NCBI RefSeq assembly: GCF_014268885.2 | Contig: NZ_CP077095.1 | Coordinates: 525,001-589,000, forward strand | Origin: Pseudomonas xantholysinigenes | Lineage (GTDB): Bacteria; Pseudomonadota; Gammaproteobacteria; Pseudomonadales; Pseudomonadaceae | Direction of reading: 5' to 3' | Length of the DNA stretch: 64,000 nucleotides | Part shown: piece after piece, positions 34,345-48,304 of the stretch | Layout: each line of letters begins with the position of its first letter | Numbering within the stretch: the stretch's first letter is position 1 | Translations under genes and position numbers: made by a program | Notes under the pieces: model-generated | The model's input: the letters and a program-made list of their open reading frames with translations, nothing else | Told to the model about the DNA's origin: nothing | Database searches by the model: none

Positions 34345-34734
34345 ATGGCAAAACCTGCTGCTCGTCCTCGTAAAAAAGTCAAAAAGACAGTGGTTGATGG
34401 CATCGCCCACATCCATGCGTCTTTCAACAACACCATCGTGACCATCACCGACCGTCAGGGCAACGCACTGTCCTGGGCTACTTCCGGTGGTTCGGGTTTC
34501 CGTGGTTCGCGCAAATCCACCCCGTTCGCAGCCCAGATCGCTGCTGAGCGTGCTGGTCAAGCTGCGCTGGAATATGGTCTGAAGAACCTCGACGTCAACG
34601 TCAAGGGTCCAGGTCCAGGTCGTGAATCCGCCGTTCGTGCTCTGAACAGCTGCGGCTACAAGATCGCCAGCATCACCGACGTGACGCCAATCCCGCATAA
34701 CGGGTGCCGTCCGCCGAAGAAGCGTCGCGTGTAA
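34345..34734 (+). CDS. rpsK: 30S ribosomal protein S11
   Basis: S11 lies on the 30S platform near the mRNA exit. The 129-residue protein has [23 protein letters not shown] by segments and the C-terminal [18 protein letters not shown]; the Asn-Gly there is the position that forms isoaspartate in E. coli. It is 18 bp after rpsM and 15 bp before rpsD. Confidence 0.97.
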
Positions 34735-34749
34735 TCAGGAGACAGATAA

Positions 34750-35370
34750 ATGGCACGTTACATTGGTCCAAAATGCAAACTGTCTCGCCGTGAAGGCACT
34801 GACCTGTTCCTGAAGAGCGGCGTTCGCGCTCTGGAATCGAAGTGCAACATCGAAGCAGCCCCAGGTATCCACGGCCAGCGCCGTGGCCGTCAGTCCGACT
34901 ACGGTACCCAGCTGCGCGAGAAACAAAAAGTCCGTCGTATCTACGGTGTACTGGAGCGTCAATTCCGCGGTTACTACCAAGCGGCTGCCTCGAAGAAAGG
35001 CGCCACCGGTGAGAACCTGCTGCAGATGCTCGAGTGCCGTCTGGACAACGTCGTTTACCGCATGGGCTTCGGTTCTACCCGTTCCGAGTCCCGTCAGCTG
35101 GTTTCGCACAAAGCGATCAGCGTGAACGGCAAGACCGTAAACATTCCATCCTACCAAGTTCGTCCGGGTGACGTGGTCGCAGTTCGCGAGAAGTCGCTGA
35201 ACCAGCTGCGCATTGTTCAAGCCCTTGAACTGTGCGCCCAGCGTGGCCGCGTTGAGTGGGTTGATGTGGATGCTGCTAAAAAGTCGGGCGTTTTCAAGAA
35301 CGTTCCTGCTCGCAGCGACCTGTCCGCCGACATCAACGAAAACCTGATTGTCGAGCTCTACTCCAAGTAA
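34750..35370 (+). CDS. rpsD: 30S ribosomal protein S4
   Basis: S4 initiates 30S assembly and in E. coli represses the alpha operon. The 206-residue protein has the N-domain [20 protein letters not shown] and the S4 RNA-binding domain near residues 95-155 ([30 protein letters not shown] by segments). The zinc cysteine cluster of some S4 forms is not complete here. rpoA follows after 22 bp. Confidence 0.97.
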   Translation: MARYIGPKCKLSRREGTDLFLKSGVRALESKCNIEAAPGIHGQRRGRQSDYGTQLREKQKVRRIYGVLERQFRGYYQAAASKKGATGENLLQMLECRLDNVVYRMGFGSTRSESRQLVSHKAISVNGKTVNIPSYQVRPGDVVAVREKSLNQLRIVQALELCAQRGRVEWVDVDAAKKSGVFKNVPARSDLSADINENLIVELYSK

Positions 35371-35392
35371 GGGCTAGAAAATAGGTGCATCC

Positions 35393-36394
35393 ATGCAGAT
35401 TTCGGTAAATGAGTTTCTGACACCCCGTCACATCGACGTGCAGGTTGTCAGTCCAACCCGCGCCAAGATCACGCTCGAGCCTCTCGAGCGTGGCTTCGGC
35501 CATACCCTGGGCAACGCGCTGCGCCGCATCCTGTTGTCCTCCATGCCTGGCTGTGCAGTAGTCGAGGCCGAGATCGATGGCGTACTCCATGAGTACTCCG
35601 CGATCGAAGGTGTACAGGAAGACGTCATTGAAATCCTGTTGAACCTGAAAGGCCTGGCTATCAAGCTGCACGGTCGTGACGAAGTTACGCTGACCTTGTC
35701 GAAAAAGGGTTCGGGGGTGGTTACCGCTGCCGATATTCAGCTGGATCACGATGTCGAGATCGTCAACCCCGATCACGTAATCGCGAACCTGGCGTCCAAC
35801 GGCGCCCTGAACATGAAGCTCACCGTAGCTCGTGGTCGCGGTTACGAGCCGGCCGACTCCCGTCAGACCGACGAAGACGAAAGCCGCAGCATTGGCCGTC
35901 TCCAGCTGGACGCTTCGTTCAGCCCGGTGCGTCGTATCGCCTACGTGGTCGAGAACGCCCGTGTTGAACAGCGTACCAACCTGGACAAGCTGGTCATCGA
36001 TCTGGAAACCAACGGCACCCTGGACCCTGAAGAGGCTATCCGCCGCGCCGCGACCATCCTGCAACAGCAGCTGGCCGCGTTCGTCGACCTCAAAGGTGAC
36101 AGCGAGCCGGTCGTGGTCGAGCAGGAAGACGAGATCGATCCGATCCTGCTGCGCCCGGTTGACGACCTGGAACTGACCGTACGTTCGGCCAACTGCCTCA
36201 AGGCGGAGAACATCTACTACATCGGCGACCTGATTCAGCGTACCGAAGTAGAGCTGTTGAAGACTCCTAACCTGGGCAAGAAGTCCCTGACCGAAATCAA
36301 GGACGTCCTGGCCTCCCGTGGTCTGTCTCTCGGCATGCGCCTCGACAACTGGCCGCCTGCAAGTCTTAAGAAAGACGACAAGGCGACTGCCTGA
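35393..36394 (+). CDS. rpoA: DNA-directed RNA polymerase subunit alpha
   Basis: Alpha dimerises to start RNA polymerase assembly; its C-terminal domain binds UP-elements and activators. The 333-residue protein has the N-domain ([26 protein letters not shown] near 25-50), an acidic linker and the CTD with [17 protein letters not shown] and the [15 protein letters not shown] helix-hairpin-helix. It lies in the alpha operon between rpsD and rplQ. Confidence 0.98.
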
Positions 36395-36436
36395 TCGTCG
36401 TAATCACCGAACGTAGTGTTTGGTAAGGAATGAATC

Positions 36437-36823
36437 ATGCGTCATCGTAAAAGTGGACGTCACCTGAGCCGTACCAGCTCTCACCGCAAGGCTATGTTCC
36501 AGAACATGGCAGTGTCGCTGATCGAGCACGAGCTGATCAAAACCACCCTGCCGAAAGCCAAGGAACTGCGCCGCGTTGCCGAGCCGCTGATCACCCTGGC
36601 CAAGGAAGACAGCGTAGCCAACCGTCGTCTGGCCTTCGACCGTACCCGTTCGAAGTCCGCCGTTGGCAAACTGTTCAACGACCTGGGCAAGCGCTACGCC
36701 ACCCGTCAAGGCGGCTACCTGCGCATCCTGAAGTGCGGTTTCCGCGCTGGCGACAACGCGCCTATGGCGTACGTCGAGCTGGTTGATCGTCCAGTCGGTG
36801 GTGCTGTAGAAGCTGCCGAGTAA
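36437..36823 (+). CDS. rplQ: 50S ribosomal protein L17
   Basis: L17 is a large-subunit surface protein near the tunnel exit. The 128-residue protein starts [24 protein letters not shown] by segments and ends [26 protein letters not shown]. An AAGGAATG ribosome site precedes it. It is the last gene of the alpha operon and is closed by a strong terminator. Confidence 0.97.
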   Translation: MRHRKSGRHLSRTSSHRKAMFQNMAVSLIEHELIKTTLPKAKELRRVAEPLITLAKEDSVANRRLAFDRTRSKSAVGKLFNDLGKRYATRQGGYLRILKCGFRAGDNAPMAYVELVDRPVGGAVEAAE

Positions 36824-36843
36824 GACGTTCTGTCTGCTGCAAA

Positions 36844-36868
36844 GAACCGGGCCCTGGCCCGGTTTTTT
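36844..36868 (+). terminator. Terminator of the alpha operon
   Basis: The stem AACCGGGCC / GGCCCGGTT is followed by TTTT. It marks the end of the ribosomal super-cluster. Confidence 0.93.
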
Positions 36869-36994
36869 GTTGTCTGATGAATTGTTATTTTCTATTGATA
36901 TAAGTCAGTCAATGAATTTGTTCTTGTAACACTGCTCGTCAATACTCTCTCCAAGCCGATTAGCCGGCAGTTCAAGACCCGATAAGGAGAGCCC

Positions 36995-38434
36995 ATGAGC
37001 AAGATTCTCACCACCGCCAGCGGTGCCCCCGTTGCTGACAACCAGAATTCCCGTTCCGCTGGCCCGCGCGGCCCGCTGCTGCTCGACGACTTCCACCTGA
37101 TCGAAAAGCTGGCCCACTTCAACCGCGAGAACATCCCAGAGCGTCGCGTGCACGCCAAGGGCTCGGGAGCCTACGGTACCTTCACCGTCACCCGCGATAT
37201 CAGCGGCTACACCAGCGCCAAACTGTTCGACGCCATCGGCAAGCGCACCGAAACCTTCCTGCGTTTCTCCACGGTCGGTGGTGAGCGCGGTTCCGCCGAT
37301 ACCGAGCGCGACCCACGTGGCTTTGCGGTGAAGTTCTACACCGAGGAAGGTAACTGGGACATCGTGGGTAACAACACCCCCGTGTTCTTCATCCGCGACC
37401 CGTTGAAGTTCCCCGACTTTATTCACACCCAGAAGCGCCACCCGCAGAGCAACCTGAAGAACGCTCAGATGATGTGGGACTTCTGGTCGCACTCGCCGGA
37501 AGCGTTGCACCAGGTCACCATCCTGTTCTCCGACCGCGGCATCCCGGATGGCTACCGCCATATGCATGGCTTTGGCAGCCACACCTACAGCCTGATCAAC
37601 GCCAAGGGCGAGCGCACGTGGGTCAAGTGGCACTTCAAGACCCAGCAGGGCATCAAGAACCTGGCGCCGGCCGATGCCGCACGCCTGGCCGGCACCGACC
37701 CGGACTACGCCCAGCGGGACCTGTTCGCGGCCATCGAGCGTGGTGACTTCCCACGTTGGACCGTGTGCATCCAGGTGATGAGCGAAGCCGAAGCGGCCGC
37801 CCGGGCAGAGAACCCCTTCGACGTGACCAAGACCTGGTCGCAGAAGGAGTACCCGCTGATCGAGGTGGGTGTGCTGGAACTCAACCGCAACCCGCTCAAC
37901 TACTTCGCCGAGGTCGAGCAGGCTACCTTTGGCCCGAGCAACATGGTCCCGGGTGTCGGCCTTTCGCCAGACCGCATGCTGCAAGGCCGGGTGTTCGCCT
38001 ACGCCGATGCGCACCGCTACCGGGTGGGCACCAACCACCAGCAGTTGCCGGTGAACGCCTCGCGTAGCCCGGTCAACAGCTACCAGCGTGATGGTTCGAT
38101 GGCGATGGGCAACTACGGCAGCGCGCCGAACTACGAGCCCAACAGCTACGCCGACGCGCCCAAGCAGTCGCCACGCCACGCCGAGCCTGCACTGGCGCTC
38201 AGCGGTGCGGCGGATCGGTACGATCACCGGGAGGACAGTGACTACTACAGCCACGCCGGCGCGCTGTTCCGCCTGATGAGCGCTGAACAGAAGGCGCTGC
38301 TGATCAACAACATCGCCGGCACCATGGCTGGGGTCAGCGAGGACGTGGTACAGCGTCAGTTGCAGTACTTCTTCAAGGCCGATCCGGCCTACGGGGAAGG
38401 CATCGCCAAGGCTTTGGGCATCAACCTCGCCTAA
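36995..38434 (+). CDS. katA: Catalase (haem, small-subunit clade)
   Basis: KatA breaks hydrogen peroxide down to water and oxygen. The 479-residue protein is of the small-subunit clade 3 type. Visible are the distal His53 in [13 protein letters not shown], Asn126 in [16 protein letters not shown] and the proximal Tyr336 in [17 protein letters not shown], with the NADPH-type region after it. No signal peptide is present, so it is cytosolic. It is monocistronic, with a terminator at 38452 and AAGGAGA ribosome site. A ferritin gene follows 160 bp downstream; the same katA-ferritin pairing occurs in P. aeruginosa and suggests joint iron and peroxide handling. Confidence 0.96.
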   Translation: MSKILTTASGAPVADNQNSRSAGPRGPLLLDDFHLIEKLAHFNRENIPERRVHAKGSGAYGTFTVTRDISGYTSAKLFDAIGKRTETFLRFSTVGGERGSADTERDPRGFAVKFYTEEGNWDIVGNNTPVFFIRDPLKFPDFIHTQKRHPQSNLKNAQMMWDFWSHSPEALHQVTILFSDRGIPDGYRHMHGFGSHTYSLINAKGERTWVKWHFKTQQGIKNLAPADAARLAGTDPDYAQRDLFAAIERGDFPRWTVCIQVMSEAEAAARAENPFDVTKTWSQKEYPLIEVGVLELNRNPLNYFAEVEQATFGPSNMVPGVGLSPDRMLQGRVFAYADAHRYRVGTNHQQLPVNASRSPVNSYQRDGSMAMGNYGSAPNYEPNSYADAPKQSPRHAEPALALSGAADRYDHREDSDYYSHAGALFRLMSAEQKALLINNIAGTMAGVSEDVVQRQLQYFFKADPAYGEGIAKALGINLA

Positions 38435-38451
38435 GTCGAAGTGATAAGAAG

Positions 38452-38477
38452 AACCGCCCTCATTTGGGCGGTTTTTC
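38452..38477 (+). terminator. Terminator after katA
   Basis: The stem AACCGCCC / GGGCGGTT is followed by TTT, between katA and the ferritin gene. Confidence 0.9.
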
Positions 38478-38597
38478 AATGAAAATCACTACGGTTTAAC
38501 CGATTTTTTGCATCGAATTGCGCATTTTTCAGTGACCGCGAGCAAAAGCTGGTTCACACTAGTGGTCATTGACGCATTCACAGGGAGAAGCAGGGCG

Positions 38598-39062
38598 ATG
38601 CAAGGTCACCCGGACGTAATCAACTATCTCGTCACGTTGCTGAAGGGCGAACTGGCAGCACGCGATCAGTATTTCATCCACTCGCGCATGTACGAAGACT
38701 GGGGCCTGTCCAAGCTCTATGAACGTATCAACCACGAGATGGAAGAAGAGACGCAGCACGCCGATGCCCTGATGCGCCGTATCCTCATGCTCGAAGGCAC
38801 TCCCGACATGCGTGCCGACGACCTCGAAGTCGGCAGCACGGTCCCGGAGATGATCGAGGCCGATCTCAAGCTCGAGTACAAGGTGCGTGCCGCATTGTGC
38901 AAGGGCATCGAGTTGTGTGAGCTGCACAAGGACTACATCAGCCGCGACATCCTGCGCGCGCAGTTGGCCGACACCGAAGAAGATCACACCTACTGGCTGG
39001 AGAAGCAGCAAGGGCTGATCAAGGCGATTGGCCTGGAGAATTACCTGCAGTCGCAGATGTAA
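38598..39062 (+). CDS. bfrA: Ferritin of bacterioferritin type (BfrA/FtnA-like)
   Basis: An iron-storage 24-mer subunit of 154 residues. The ferroxidase ligands of bacterioferritins are visible: Glu18, Glu51, His54 and the later EADLKLE and DTEEDH segments. The haem-ligand position 52 (Met52 in E. coli Bfr, in DEMKHAD) is Thr here (EETQHAD), so haem coordination by that residue is not possible. That fits the P. aeruginosa protein next to katA, known as FtnA, rather than BfrB. ATG 38598 ([11 protein letters not shown]) matches the family; the upstream ATG 38508 would add 30 unlikely residues. It lies just after katA and convergent to uvrA. Confidence 0.9.
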   Translation: MQGHPDVINYLVTLLKGELAARDQYFIHSRMYEDWGLSKLYERINHEMEEETQHADALMRRILMLEGTPDMRADDLEVGSTVPEMIEADLKLEYKVRAALCKGIELCELHKDYISRDILRAQLADTEEDHTYWLEKQQGLIKAIGLENYLQSQM

Positions 39063-39066
39063 AAGC

Positions 39067-39143
39067 TTGGGGGTTGCTTTGCAGCCCATTCCGGCCTTGC
39101 CGAGGCGTCGGACCGGCCGGAATGGGGCGCAAAGCGCCCCCAA
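39067..39143. repeat. Palindrome between convergent bfrA and uvrA
   Basis: TTGGGGGTTGCTTTGCAGCC at 39067 and the inverse of TTGGGGGCGCTTTGCGCCCC ending at 39143 form an arm of about 29 bp that also includes CATTCCGGCC. The loop is 18 bp. It probably works as a bidirectional terminator; it may also be a solitary REP-like palindrome. Confidence 0.75.
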
Positions 39144-39147
39144 TGCC

Positions 39148-41982
<2,835 letters not shown>

Positions 41983-42111
41983 TACGGCCTCGCTCGGCGG
42001 GCATAAACAAAGGAGTATACGGCGCGCTGCCAGTACGCGGCAAAGCGTCACGTATATGCCGTCAAGCCGTCGGACTGATAGAATCGCCGCCGGTTCACAC
42101 GAGGTTAATCC

Positions 42112-43506
42112 ATGCACGACACCCACAACGAGCGCATGAGTGGCAGCGAAACCCGCGCCGCGAGCGGCCTGGCCCTGGTCTTTGCCTTTCGTATGCTGGG
42201 CATGTTCATGGTGTTGCCGGTGCTCGCCACCTACGGCATGGACCTGGCCGGCGCCACTCCGGCGCTGATTGGCCTGGCCATCGGTGCCTACGGCCTGACC
42301 CAGGCCGTGTTGCAGATCCCGTTCGGGATGATTTCCGACCGTATCGGCCGCCGCCCGGTGATCTACCTGGGGCTGGTGATCTTCGCCCTTGGCAGTGTGC
42401 TGGCGGCCCAGGCTGATTCGATCTGGGGCGTGATCGCCGGGCGCATCCTGCAGGGGGCGGGGGCGATCTCCGCGGCGGTGATGGCCTTGCTCTCCGACCT
42501 GACCCGCGAACAGCACCGGACCAAGGCCATGGCCATGATCGGCATGAGCATCGGCCTGTCGTTTGCCGTGGCGATGGTGGTCGGGCCGTTGCTGACCCGC
42601 GCCTTTGGCTTGTCAGGATTGTTCCTCGCCACCGCAGGACTTGCCCTGGTCGGCATTGGCCTGATCGCCTTCGTCGTGCCCAACTCACACAGCGTGCTGA
42701 CACATCGTGAGTCTGGGGTTGCCCGCCAAGCCCTTGGTCCGACCCTGCGCAATCCGGACCTTCTGCGCCTGGATATCAGCATTTTCGTGCTGCACGCCAT
42801 CCTCATGGCCAGCTTCGTCGCGCTGCCCCTGGCCTTCGTCGAGCGCGGCGGGCTGCCCAAGGAGCAGCACTGGTGGGTGTACCTGACCGCGCTGCTGGTT
42901 TCATTTTTTGCAATGATCCCCTTCATCATCTACGGGGAGAAGAAGCGCAAGATGAAACGCGTGTTGCTCGGCGCGGTCAGTGTTCTGCTGCTGGTGGAGG
43001 TGTTCTTCTGGCAGTGGGCTGACAACTTGCACGGACTGGTGATCGGCACCGTGGTATTCTTTACTGCATTCAACCTGCTGGAGGCATCCTTGCCTTCGCT
43101 GGTCAGCAAGGTGTCGCCTGCCGGTGGCAAGGGGACGGCGATGGGGGTGTACTCCACCAGCCAGTTCCTCGGCGCCGCGCTGGGAGGCATCCTCGGTGGC
43201 TGGTTGTTCCAGCACGGTGGCTTGAGCATGGTGTTCCTGGGGTGTGCCGTGTTGTGCGTCCTGTGGTTGCTCACTGCATTGCGCATGAACGAGCCGCCCT
43301 ACGTGACCAGCCTGCGCATGCCGCTGACGCCGGAGGCGGTCCGGGAAGCCGGGCTGACCGAGCGCCTGATGGCCGTGCCGGGTGTGACCGACGCCGTGGT
43401 GGTGGCAGAAGAAGCCGCCATCTATATCAAACTGGATACGAAAATTTTGGACCGCGCGACCCTCGAGCGTCTGGTGAACCCAGCCGCTTCGGCGTGCGAA
43501 GCCTAG
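42112..43506 (+). CDS. MFS transporter, YajR-like with C-terminal domain
   Basis: A 464-residue inner-membrane transporter of the major facilitator superfamily with twelve hydrophobic segments. Motif A appears as [17 protein letters not shown] (near 74-90) and the motif B-like [13 protein letters not shown] follows. After the last span (about residue 393) a soluble C-terminal domain of about 65 residues ([24 protein letters not shown]) has the ferredoxin-like pattern of the YAM domain of E. coli YajR, a proton-driven drug/H+ antiporter homologue. The substrate is unknown. It is divergent from uvrA and 9 bp upstream of ssb. Confidence 0.85.
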   Translation: MHDTHNERMSGSETRAASGLALVFAFRMLGMFMVLPVLATYGMDLAGATPALIGLAIGAYGLTQAVLQIPFGMISDRIGRRPVIYLGLVIFALGSVLAAQADSIWGVIAGRILQGAGAISAAVMALLSDLTREQHRTKAMAMIGMSIGLSFAVAMVVGPLLTRAFGLSGLFLATAGLALVGIGLIAFVVPNSHSVLTHRESGVARQALGPTLRNPDLLRLDISIFVLHAILMASFVALPLAFVERGGLPKEQHWWVYLTALLVSFFAMIPFIIYGEKKRKMKRVLLGAVSVLLLVEVFFWQWADNLHGLVIGTVVFFTAFNLLEASLPSLVSKVSPAGGKGTAMGVYSTSQFLGAALGGILGGWLFQHGGLSMVFLGCAVLCVLWLLTALRMNEPPYVTSLRMPLTPEAVREAGLTERLMAVPGVTDAVVVAEEAAIYIKLDTKILDRATLERLVNPAASACEA

Positions 43507-43515
43507 GAGAACGTT

Positions 43516-44064
43516 ATGGCCCGTGGGGTTAACAAAGTCATTCTGGTCGGCACCTGCGGTCAGGATCCCGAAGTCCGCTACCTGCCCAACGGTAACGCCG
43601 TGACCAACCTGAGCCTGGCCACCAGCGAGCAGTGGACCGACAAGCAGTCGGGCCAGAAGGTCGAGCGCACCGAGTGGCACCGTGTCTCGCTGTTTGGCAA
43701 GGTCGCCGAGATCGCCGGCGAGTACCTGCGCAAAGGTTCGCAGTGCTACATCGAAGGCAAGCTGCAGACCCGCGAGTGGGAAAAGGACGGCATCAAGCGC
43801 TACACCACCGAGATCATCGTCGACATCAATGGCACCATGCAGCTGCTCGGCGGTCGTCCGCAGGGCCAGCAGCAGGGCGGCGACCCGTACAACCAGGGTG
43901 GCGGCAACTACAACCAGGGTGGTGGCCAGCAGCAACAGTACAACCAGGCCCCGCGTCAGCAGGCGCCACGCCCGCAGCAGGCGCCGCAGCGTCCAGCACC
44001 ACAGCAGCCGGCGCCGCAGCCAGCCGCCGACTTCGACAGCTTCGACGACGATATTCCGTTCTGA
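43516..44064 (+). CDS. ssb: Single-stranded DNA-binding protein
   Basis: SSB coats single-stranded DNA in replication, repair and recombination. The 182-residue protein has an N-terminal OB fold ([21 protein letters not shown] to about residue 110), a long Gln/Pro/Gly-rich linker and the acidic C-terminal tip FDDDIPF that recruits partner proteins. It lies 9 bp after the MFS gene and back-to-back with uvrA's region, the usual Pseudomonas uvrA-MFS-ssb order. A strong terminator follows. Confidence 0.97.
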   Translation: MARGVNKVILVGTCGQDPEVRYLPNGNAVTNLSLATSEQWTDKQSGQKVERTEWHRVSLFGKVAEIAGEYLRKGSQCYIEGKLQTREWEKDGIKRYTTEIIVDINGTMQLLGGRPQGQQQGGDPYNQGGGNYNQGGGQQQQYNQAPRQQAPRPQQAPQRPAPQQPAPQPAADFDSFDDDIPF

Positions 44065-44086
44065 GTCGCAAGTCTGCCTGAAGCCA

Positions 44087-44121
44087 AGAACCCCTGAAGC
44101 GCGAGCTTCAGGGGTTTTTTG
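44087..44121 (+). terminator. Terminator after ssb
   Basis: The stem AACCCCTGAAGC / GCTTCAGGGGTT has a GCGA loop and is followed by TTTT. Confidence 0.93.
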
Positions 44122-44285
44122 TTGCGCGTCAGAGCCCCGGCAATCACCCAAACCATGATCCATGTCATCGCACTTCCATGATTCTTGACTAGTCTTAACA
44201 GTTGGCGGTGTCTGTCTACCGTCACCGTGAAGTCACAGAGGCGCCGGCAATGCCCCGTGCGTCCAAACCTGATCAGGAGTGCACG

Positions 44286-47200
44286 ATGGATCTCAACCGT
44301 CGGCAATTCTTCAAGGTCGCCGCCGTCGGCCTTGGAGGCTCGAGCCTTGCGGCGTTGGGCATGGCCCCGACACCCGCGTTCGCCGAGCAGGTGCGCCACT
44401 TCAAGCTGGCGCACACCATCGAGACCCGTAACACCTGCCCCTACTGTTCGGTCGGCTGCGGCCTGATCATGTACAGCCAGGGTGACGGGGGCAAGAACGT
44501 CAAACAGAACATCATCCACATCGAAGGCGACGCCGACCACCCGGTCAACCGCGGTACCCTGTGCCCGAAAGGCGCCGGCCTGCTGGACTTTATCCACAGC
44601 CCCAACCGCCTGATGTACCCCGAGGTGCGCAAGCCGGGCAGCAACGAGTGGACCCGCATCGAGTGGGACGAAGCCCTCGACCGCATCGCCGACCTGATGA
44701 AGCAGGACCGCGACGCCAACTTCATCGAGAAGAACGCCCAGGGCCAGACGGTCAACCGTTGGCTGACCACAGGCTTTCTCGCCGCGTCCGCCGCTTCCAG
44801 CGAAGCGGGCTACCTGACGCACAAGGTGATCCGCTCGCTGGGCATGCTGGGGTTCGATAACCAGGCGCGTGTCTGACACGGCCCGACGGTGGCAAGTCTT
44901 GCCCCGACGTATGGCCGTGGCGCGATGACCAATCACTGGTCTGATATCGCCAACGCAAACCTGGTCCTGGTGATGGGCGGCAACGCCGCTGAAGCGCACC
45001 CGTGCGGCTTCAAGTGGGTGACCGAAGCCAAGGCGCACAACAAGGCGCGGCTGATCGTGGTCGACCCGCGGTTCACCCGTACCGCCTCGGTAGCCGATTA
45101 CTACGCGCCGATTCGCACCGGCAGCGACATCGCCTTCATGGGCGGGCTGATCAACTACCTGCTGAGCAACGACAAGATCCAGCACGAGTACGTGCGCAAC
45201 TACACTGACGTGTCGTTCATCGTCAAAGAGGGCTATGGCTTCGAGGACGGGCTGTTCAGCGGCTACGACGCGGCCAAGCGCATCTATGCCGACAAGTCCG
45301 GCTGGGGCTACGAACTGGGCGAGGACGGCTTCGCCAAGGTTGACCCGACCTTGCAGCACCCGCGCTGCGTCTACCAGTTGATGAAGCACCACTACAGCCG
45401 CTACACCCCGGAACTGGCGAGCATGACCTGCGGCATGCCGCAGGATCAGATGATGAAAGTCTGGGAGGAGATCGCCACCTGCTCGGTACCGGGCAAGACC
45501 ATGACGATCCTCTACGCCCTGGGCTGGACCCAGCACTCGATCGGCGCGCAGATCATCCGCAGCGCGGCGATGGTGCAGTTGCTGCTGGGCAACGTCGGCA
45601 TGCCCGGTGGTGGGGTCAACGCCCTGCGCGGGCACTCCAATATCCAGGGCCTGACCGACCTGGGCTTGCTGTCGAACTCGCTGCCGGGTTATTTGACCCT
45701 GGCCGGCGACGCCGAGCAGGACTACGCCACCTACATCGACAAGCGCGCCTCCAAGCCGCTGCGCCCGGGGCAACTGTCGTACTGGCAGAACTACGGCAAG
45801 TTCCACGTCAGCCTGATGAAGGCCTGGTACGGCGCCAACGCCACGGCGCAAAACAACTGGGGCTACGACTGGCTGCCCAAGCTCGATGTGCCGGCCTACG
45901 ACGTGCTGCGCATGTTCGAGATGATGGGCCAGGGCAAGGTCAACGGCTACATGTGCCAGGGCTTCAACCCAATCGCCGCGTTGCCGGACAAGAACCGCGT
46001 CACCGCCGCGCTGGCCAAGCTCAAGTGGCTGGTGATCATGGACCCGCTGGCCACCGAGACGTCCGAGTTCTGGCGTAATGCCGGGCCCTTCAACGATGTC
46101 GACACGGCCAATATCCAGACCGAGGTGATCCGCCTGCCCACCACCTGCTTCGCCGAGGAAGATGGCTCGCTGGTCAACAGCAGTCGCTGGTTGCAGTGGC
46201 ACTGGAAGGGCGCCGACGGCCCGGGCCAGACCCGCACCGACGTGCACATCATGAGCGAGCTGTTCCTGCGCCTGCGCAAGCGCTACCAGGCCGAGGGCGG
46301 TGCTTATCCCGACCCGATGCTCAACATCAGCTGGCCATACAAGGTGCCTGAAGAGCCTTCGCCGGAGGAACTGGCCAAGGAGATGAACGGCTGGGCGGTC
46401 AGCGATCTCACCGACGCAACTGGCGCCACGCTCAAGGCCGGGCAGCAGCTGGCTGGTTTCGCCCAGATGAAGGACGACGGCAGCACCGCGTCCGGGTGCT
46501 GGATCTTCGCTGGCTGTTGGACCGAGCAGGGCAACCAGATGGCCCGTCGCGACAACAGCGACCCGTACGGCATGCACCAGGTGCAGAACTGGGCCTGGGC
46601 CTGGCCGGCCAACCGGCGCATCCTCTACAACCGTGCTTCCAGCGACCCGCAAGGCAAGCCATGGGACCCAGAGAAGAAGCGCCTGGTGTGGTGGAACGGC
46701 AAGGCCTGGACTGGCACCGACGTGCCGGACTTCAAGGTCGACTCGCCGCCGGAAGCGGGGATGAACCCGTTCATCATGAACCCCGAGGGCGTGGCGCGGT
46801 TCTTCGCCATCGACAAGATGGCCGAGGGGCCGTTCCCCGAGCACTATGAGCCGTTCGAAACGCCGATCGGCATCAACCCGTTGCACCCGCAGAACAAGAA
46901 GGCCATCAGCAACCCGGCCGGGCGGATCTTCGATTCGGTATGGGACACCCTCGGCAAGCATGACGAGTTCCCGTATGCGGCGACCACCTACCGGTTGACC
47001 GAGCACTTCCACTTCTGGAGCAAGCATTGCCGGCTCAACGCCATCGCCCAGCCCGAGCAGTTCGTCGAGGTCGGCGAGGTGCTGGCCAACGAGAAAGGCA
47101 TCAAGGCCGGCGACCGGGTGCGGGTGTCGAGCAAGCGTGGCTATATCGACGCGGTGGCCGTGGTGACCAAGCGGATCCGTCCGCTGCAGGTCAACAACCA

Positions 47201-47354
47201 GACCGTGCACCAGATTGGCATCCCGTTGCACTGGGGCTTTACCGGCACCACGCGGCACGGCTACCTGACCAACACCCTGGTGCCGTTCCTCGGTGATGGC
47301 AACACGCAGACGCCGGAGTCCAAGTCGTTCCTCGTCAAAGTGGAGAAACTCTGA
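44286..47354 (+). CDS. fdnG: Formate dehydrogenase-N, major (molybdopterin, selenocysteine) subunit
   Basis: The catalytic subunit oxidises formate to CO2 in the periplasm. Codon 197 is TGA (44874-44876) in ARV-Sec-HGPTVA, the same context as E. coli FdnG Sec196, so it is read as selenocysteine and the gene continues in frame to 47354 (1022 residues). A Tat signal (RRQFFK..PAFA, cleavage near 33) and a 4Fe-4S site Cys51, Cys54, Cys58, Cys93 are visible. A hairpin directly after the TGA resembles a SECIS. ATG 44286 follows CAGGAG; ATG 44250 is the alternative. The gene is first of fdnGHI-fdhE and closely linked to selABC. Confidence 0.95.
44874..44917 (+). promoter_or_regulatory. SECIS element for selenocysteine insertion in fdnG
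   Basis: Immediately 3' of the TGA, outer arms CACGGCC and GGCCGTG and an inner stem GGCAA / TTGCC can form a hairpin with a small apical AGTCT-type loop. It resembles the GGUCU apical loop of the E. coli fdhF/fdnG elements, which bind SelB. Confidence 0.8.
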
Positions 47355-48304
47355 TGGCCAGCCAAGACATCATTGCCCGCTCGGCCACCACCACCGTGCC
47401 GCCCTCGGTACGCCAGCAGCAGGAAGTCGCCAAGCTGATCGACACCACCAAGTGCATCGGCTGCAAGGCCTGCCAGGTGGCGTGCTCGGAGTGGAACGAA
47501 CTGCGTGACGAGGTCGGCCACAACCACGGCACCTACGACAACCCCCAGGACCTCTCCGCCGAGACCTGGACCCTGATGCGCTTCACCGAGCACGAGCGCG
47601 ACGACGGCAACCTCGAGTGGCTGATCCGCAAGGACGGTTGCATGCACTGCGCCGAGCCCGGTTGCCTGAAGGCCTGCCCGAGCCCGGGGGCGATCATCAA
47701 GCACGCCAACGGTATCGTCGATTTCAACCAGGACCATTGCATCGGTTGCGGCTACTGCATCACCGGCTGCCCGTTCAATATCCCACGCATCTCGCAGAAG
47801 GATCACAAGGCGTACAAGTGCACCCTGTGCTCCGACCGCGTGACCGTGGGCCTGGAGCCGGCCTGCGTGAAGACCTGCCCGACCGGGGCCATCGTCTTCG
47901 GCACCAAGGACGAGATGAAGGTGCATGCCGACGAGCGCATCGTCGACCTCAAGTCGCGTGGGTACGAGAACGCCGGGCTGTACGATCCGGACGGGGTCGG
48001 TGGCACCCATGTGATGTACGTGCTGCACCACGCCGACACCCCACGGATCTACGCCGGCCTGCCGGACCAACCGGTGATCAGCCCGTTGGTGGGGCTGTGG
48101 AAGGGCTTCACCAAGCCGCTGGCGCTGCTGGCCATGGGCGCGGCAGTGGTGGCTGGGTTCTTCCACTATGTGCGGGTCGGGCCGCAGCGGGTCGAGGAGG
48201 ATGAGCATCCAGCGCCTGTGGATAACAGCGTCCACCAGGTGGATCCGGCGGTGCATGTCTATGATCCGAAGCGCCCGGGTGGCGAAGGGGAGCAGCGGCC
48301 ATGA
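47354..48304 (+). CDS. fdnH: Formate dehydrogenase-N, iron-sulfur subunit
   Basis: The beta subunit passes electrons from the catalytic subunit to the membrane cytochrome. The 316-residue protein carries four cysteine clusters for 4Fe-4S centres: [37 protein letters not shown] and [15 protein letters not shown]-terminal membrane helix (about 255-280, [19 protein letters not shown]) anchors it on the periplasmic side. The ATG overlaps the fdnG stop (TGATG) and the end overlaps fdnI (ATGA), so the three are translationally coupled. Confidence 0.95.
   Translation: MASQDIIARSATTTVPPSVRQQQEVAKLIDTTKCIGCKACQVACSEWNELRDEVGHNHGTYDNPQDLSAETWTLMRFTEHERDDGNLEWLIRKDGCMHCAEPGCLKACPSPGAIIKHANGIVDFNQDHCIGCGYCITGCPFNIPRISQKDHKAYKCTLCSDRVTVGLEPACVKTCPTGAIVFGTKDEMKVHADERIVDLKSRGYENAGLYDPDGVGGTHVMYVLHHADTPRIYAGLPDQPVISPLVGLWKGFTKPLALLAMGAAVVAGFFHYVRVGPQRVEEDEHPAPVDNSVHQVDPAVHVYDPKRPGGEGEQRP

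Noticed and set aside
41983..42111. LexA (SOS) box upstream of uvrA
   Set aside because: No CTG-N10-CAG with an AT-rich centre was found on either strand; TACGCGGC and GTATATG stretches do not fit.
44286..44876. fdnG as a broken gene or two separate genes because of the in-frame TGA
   Set aside because: The TGA is at the exact selenocysteine position of the family, a SECIS-like hairpin follows and selABC are adjacent.
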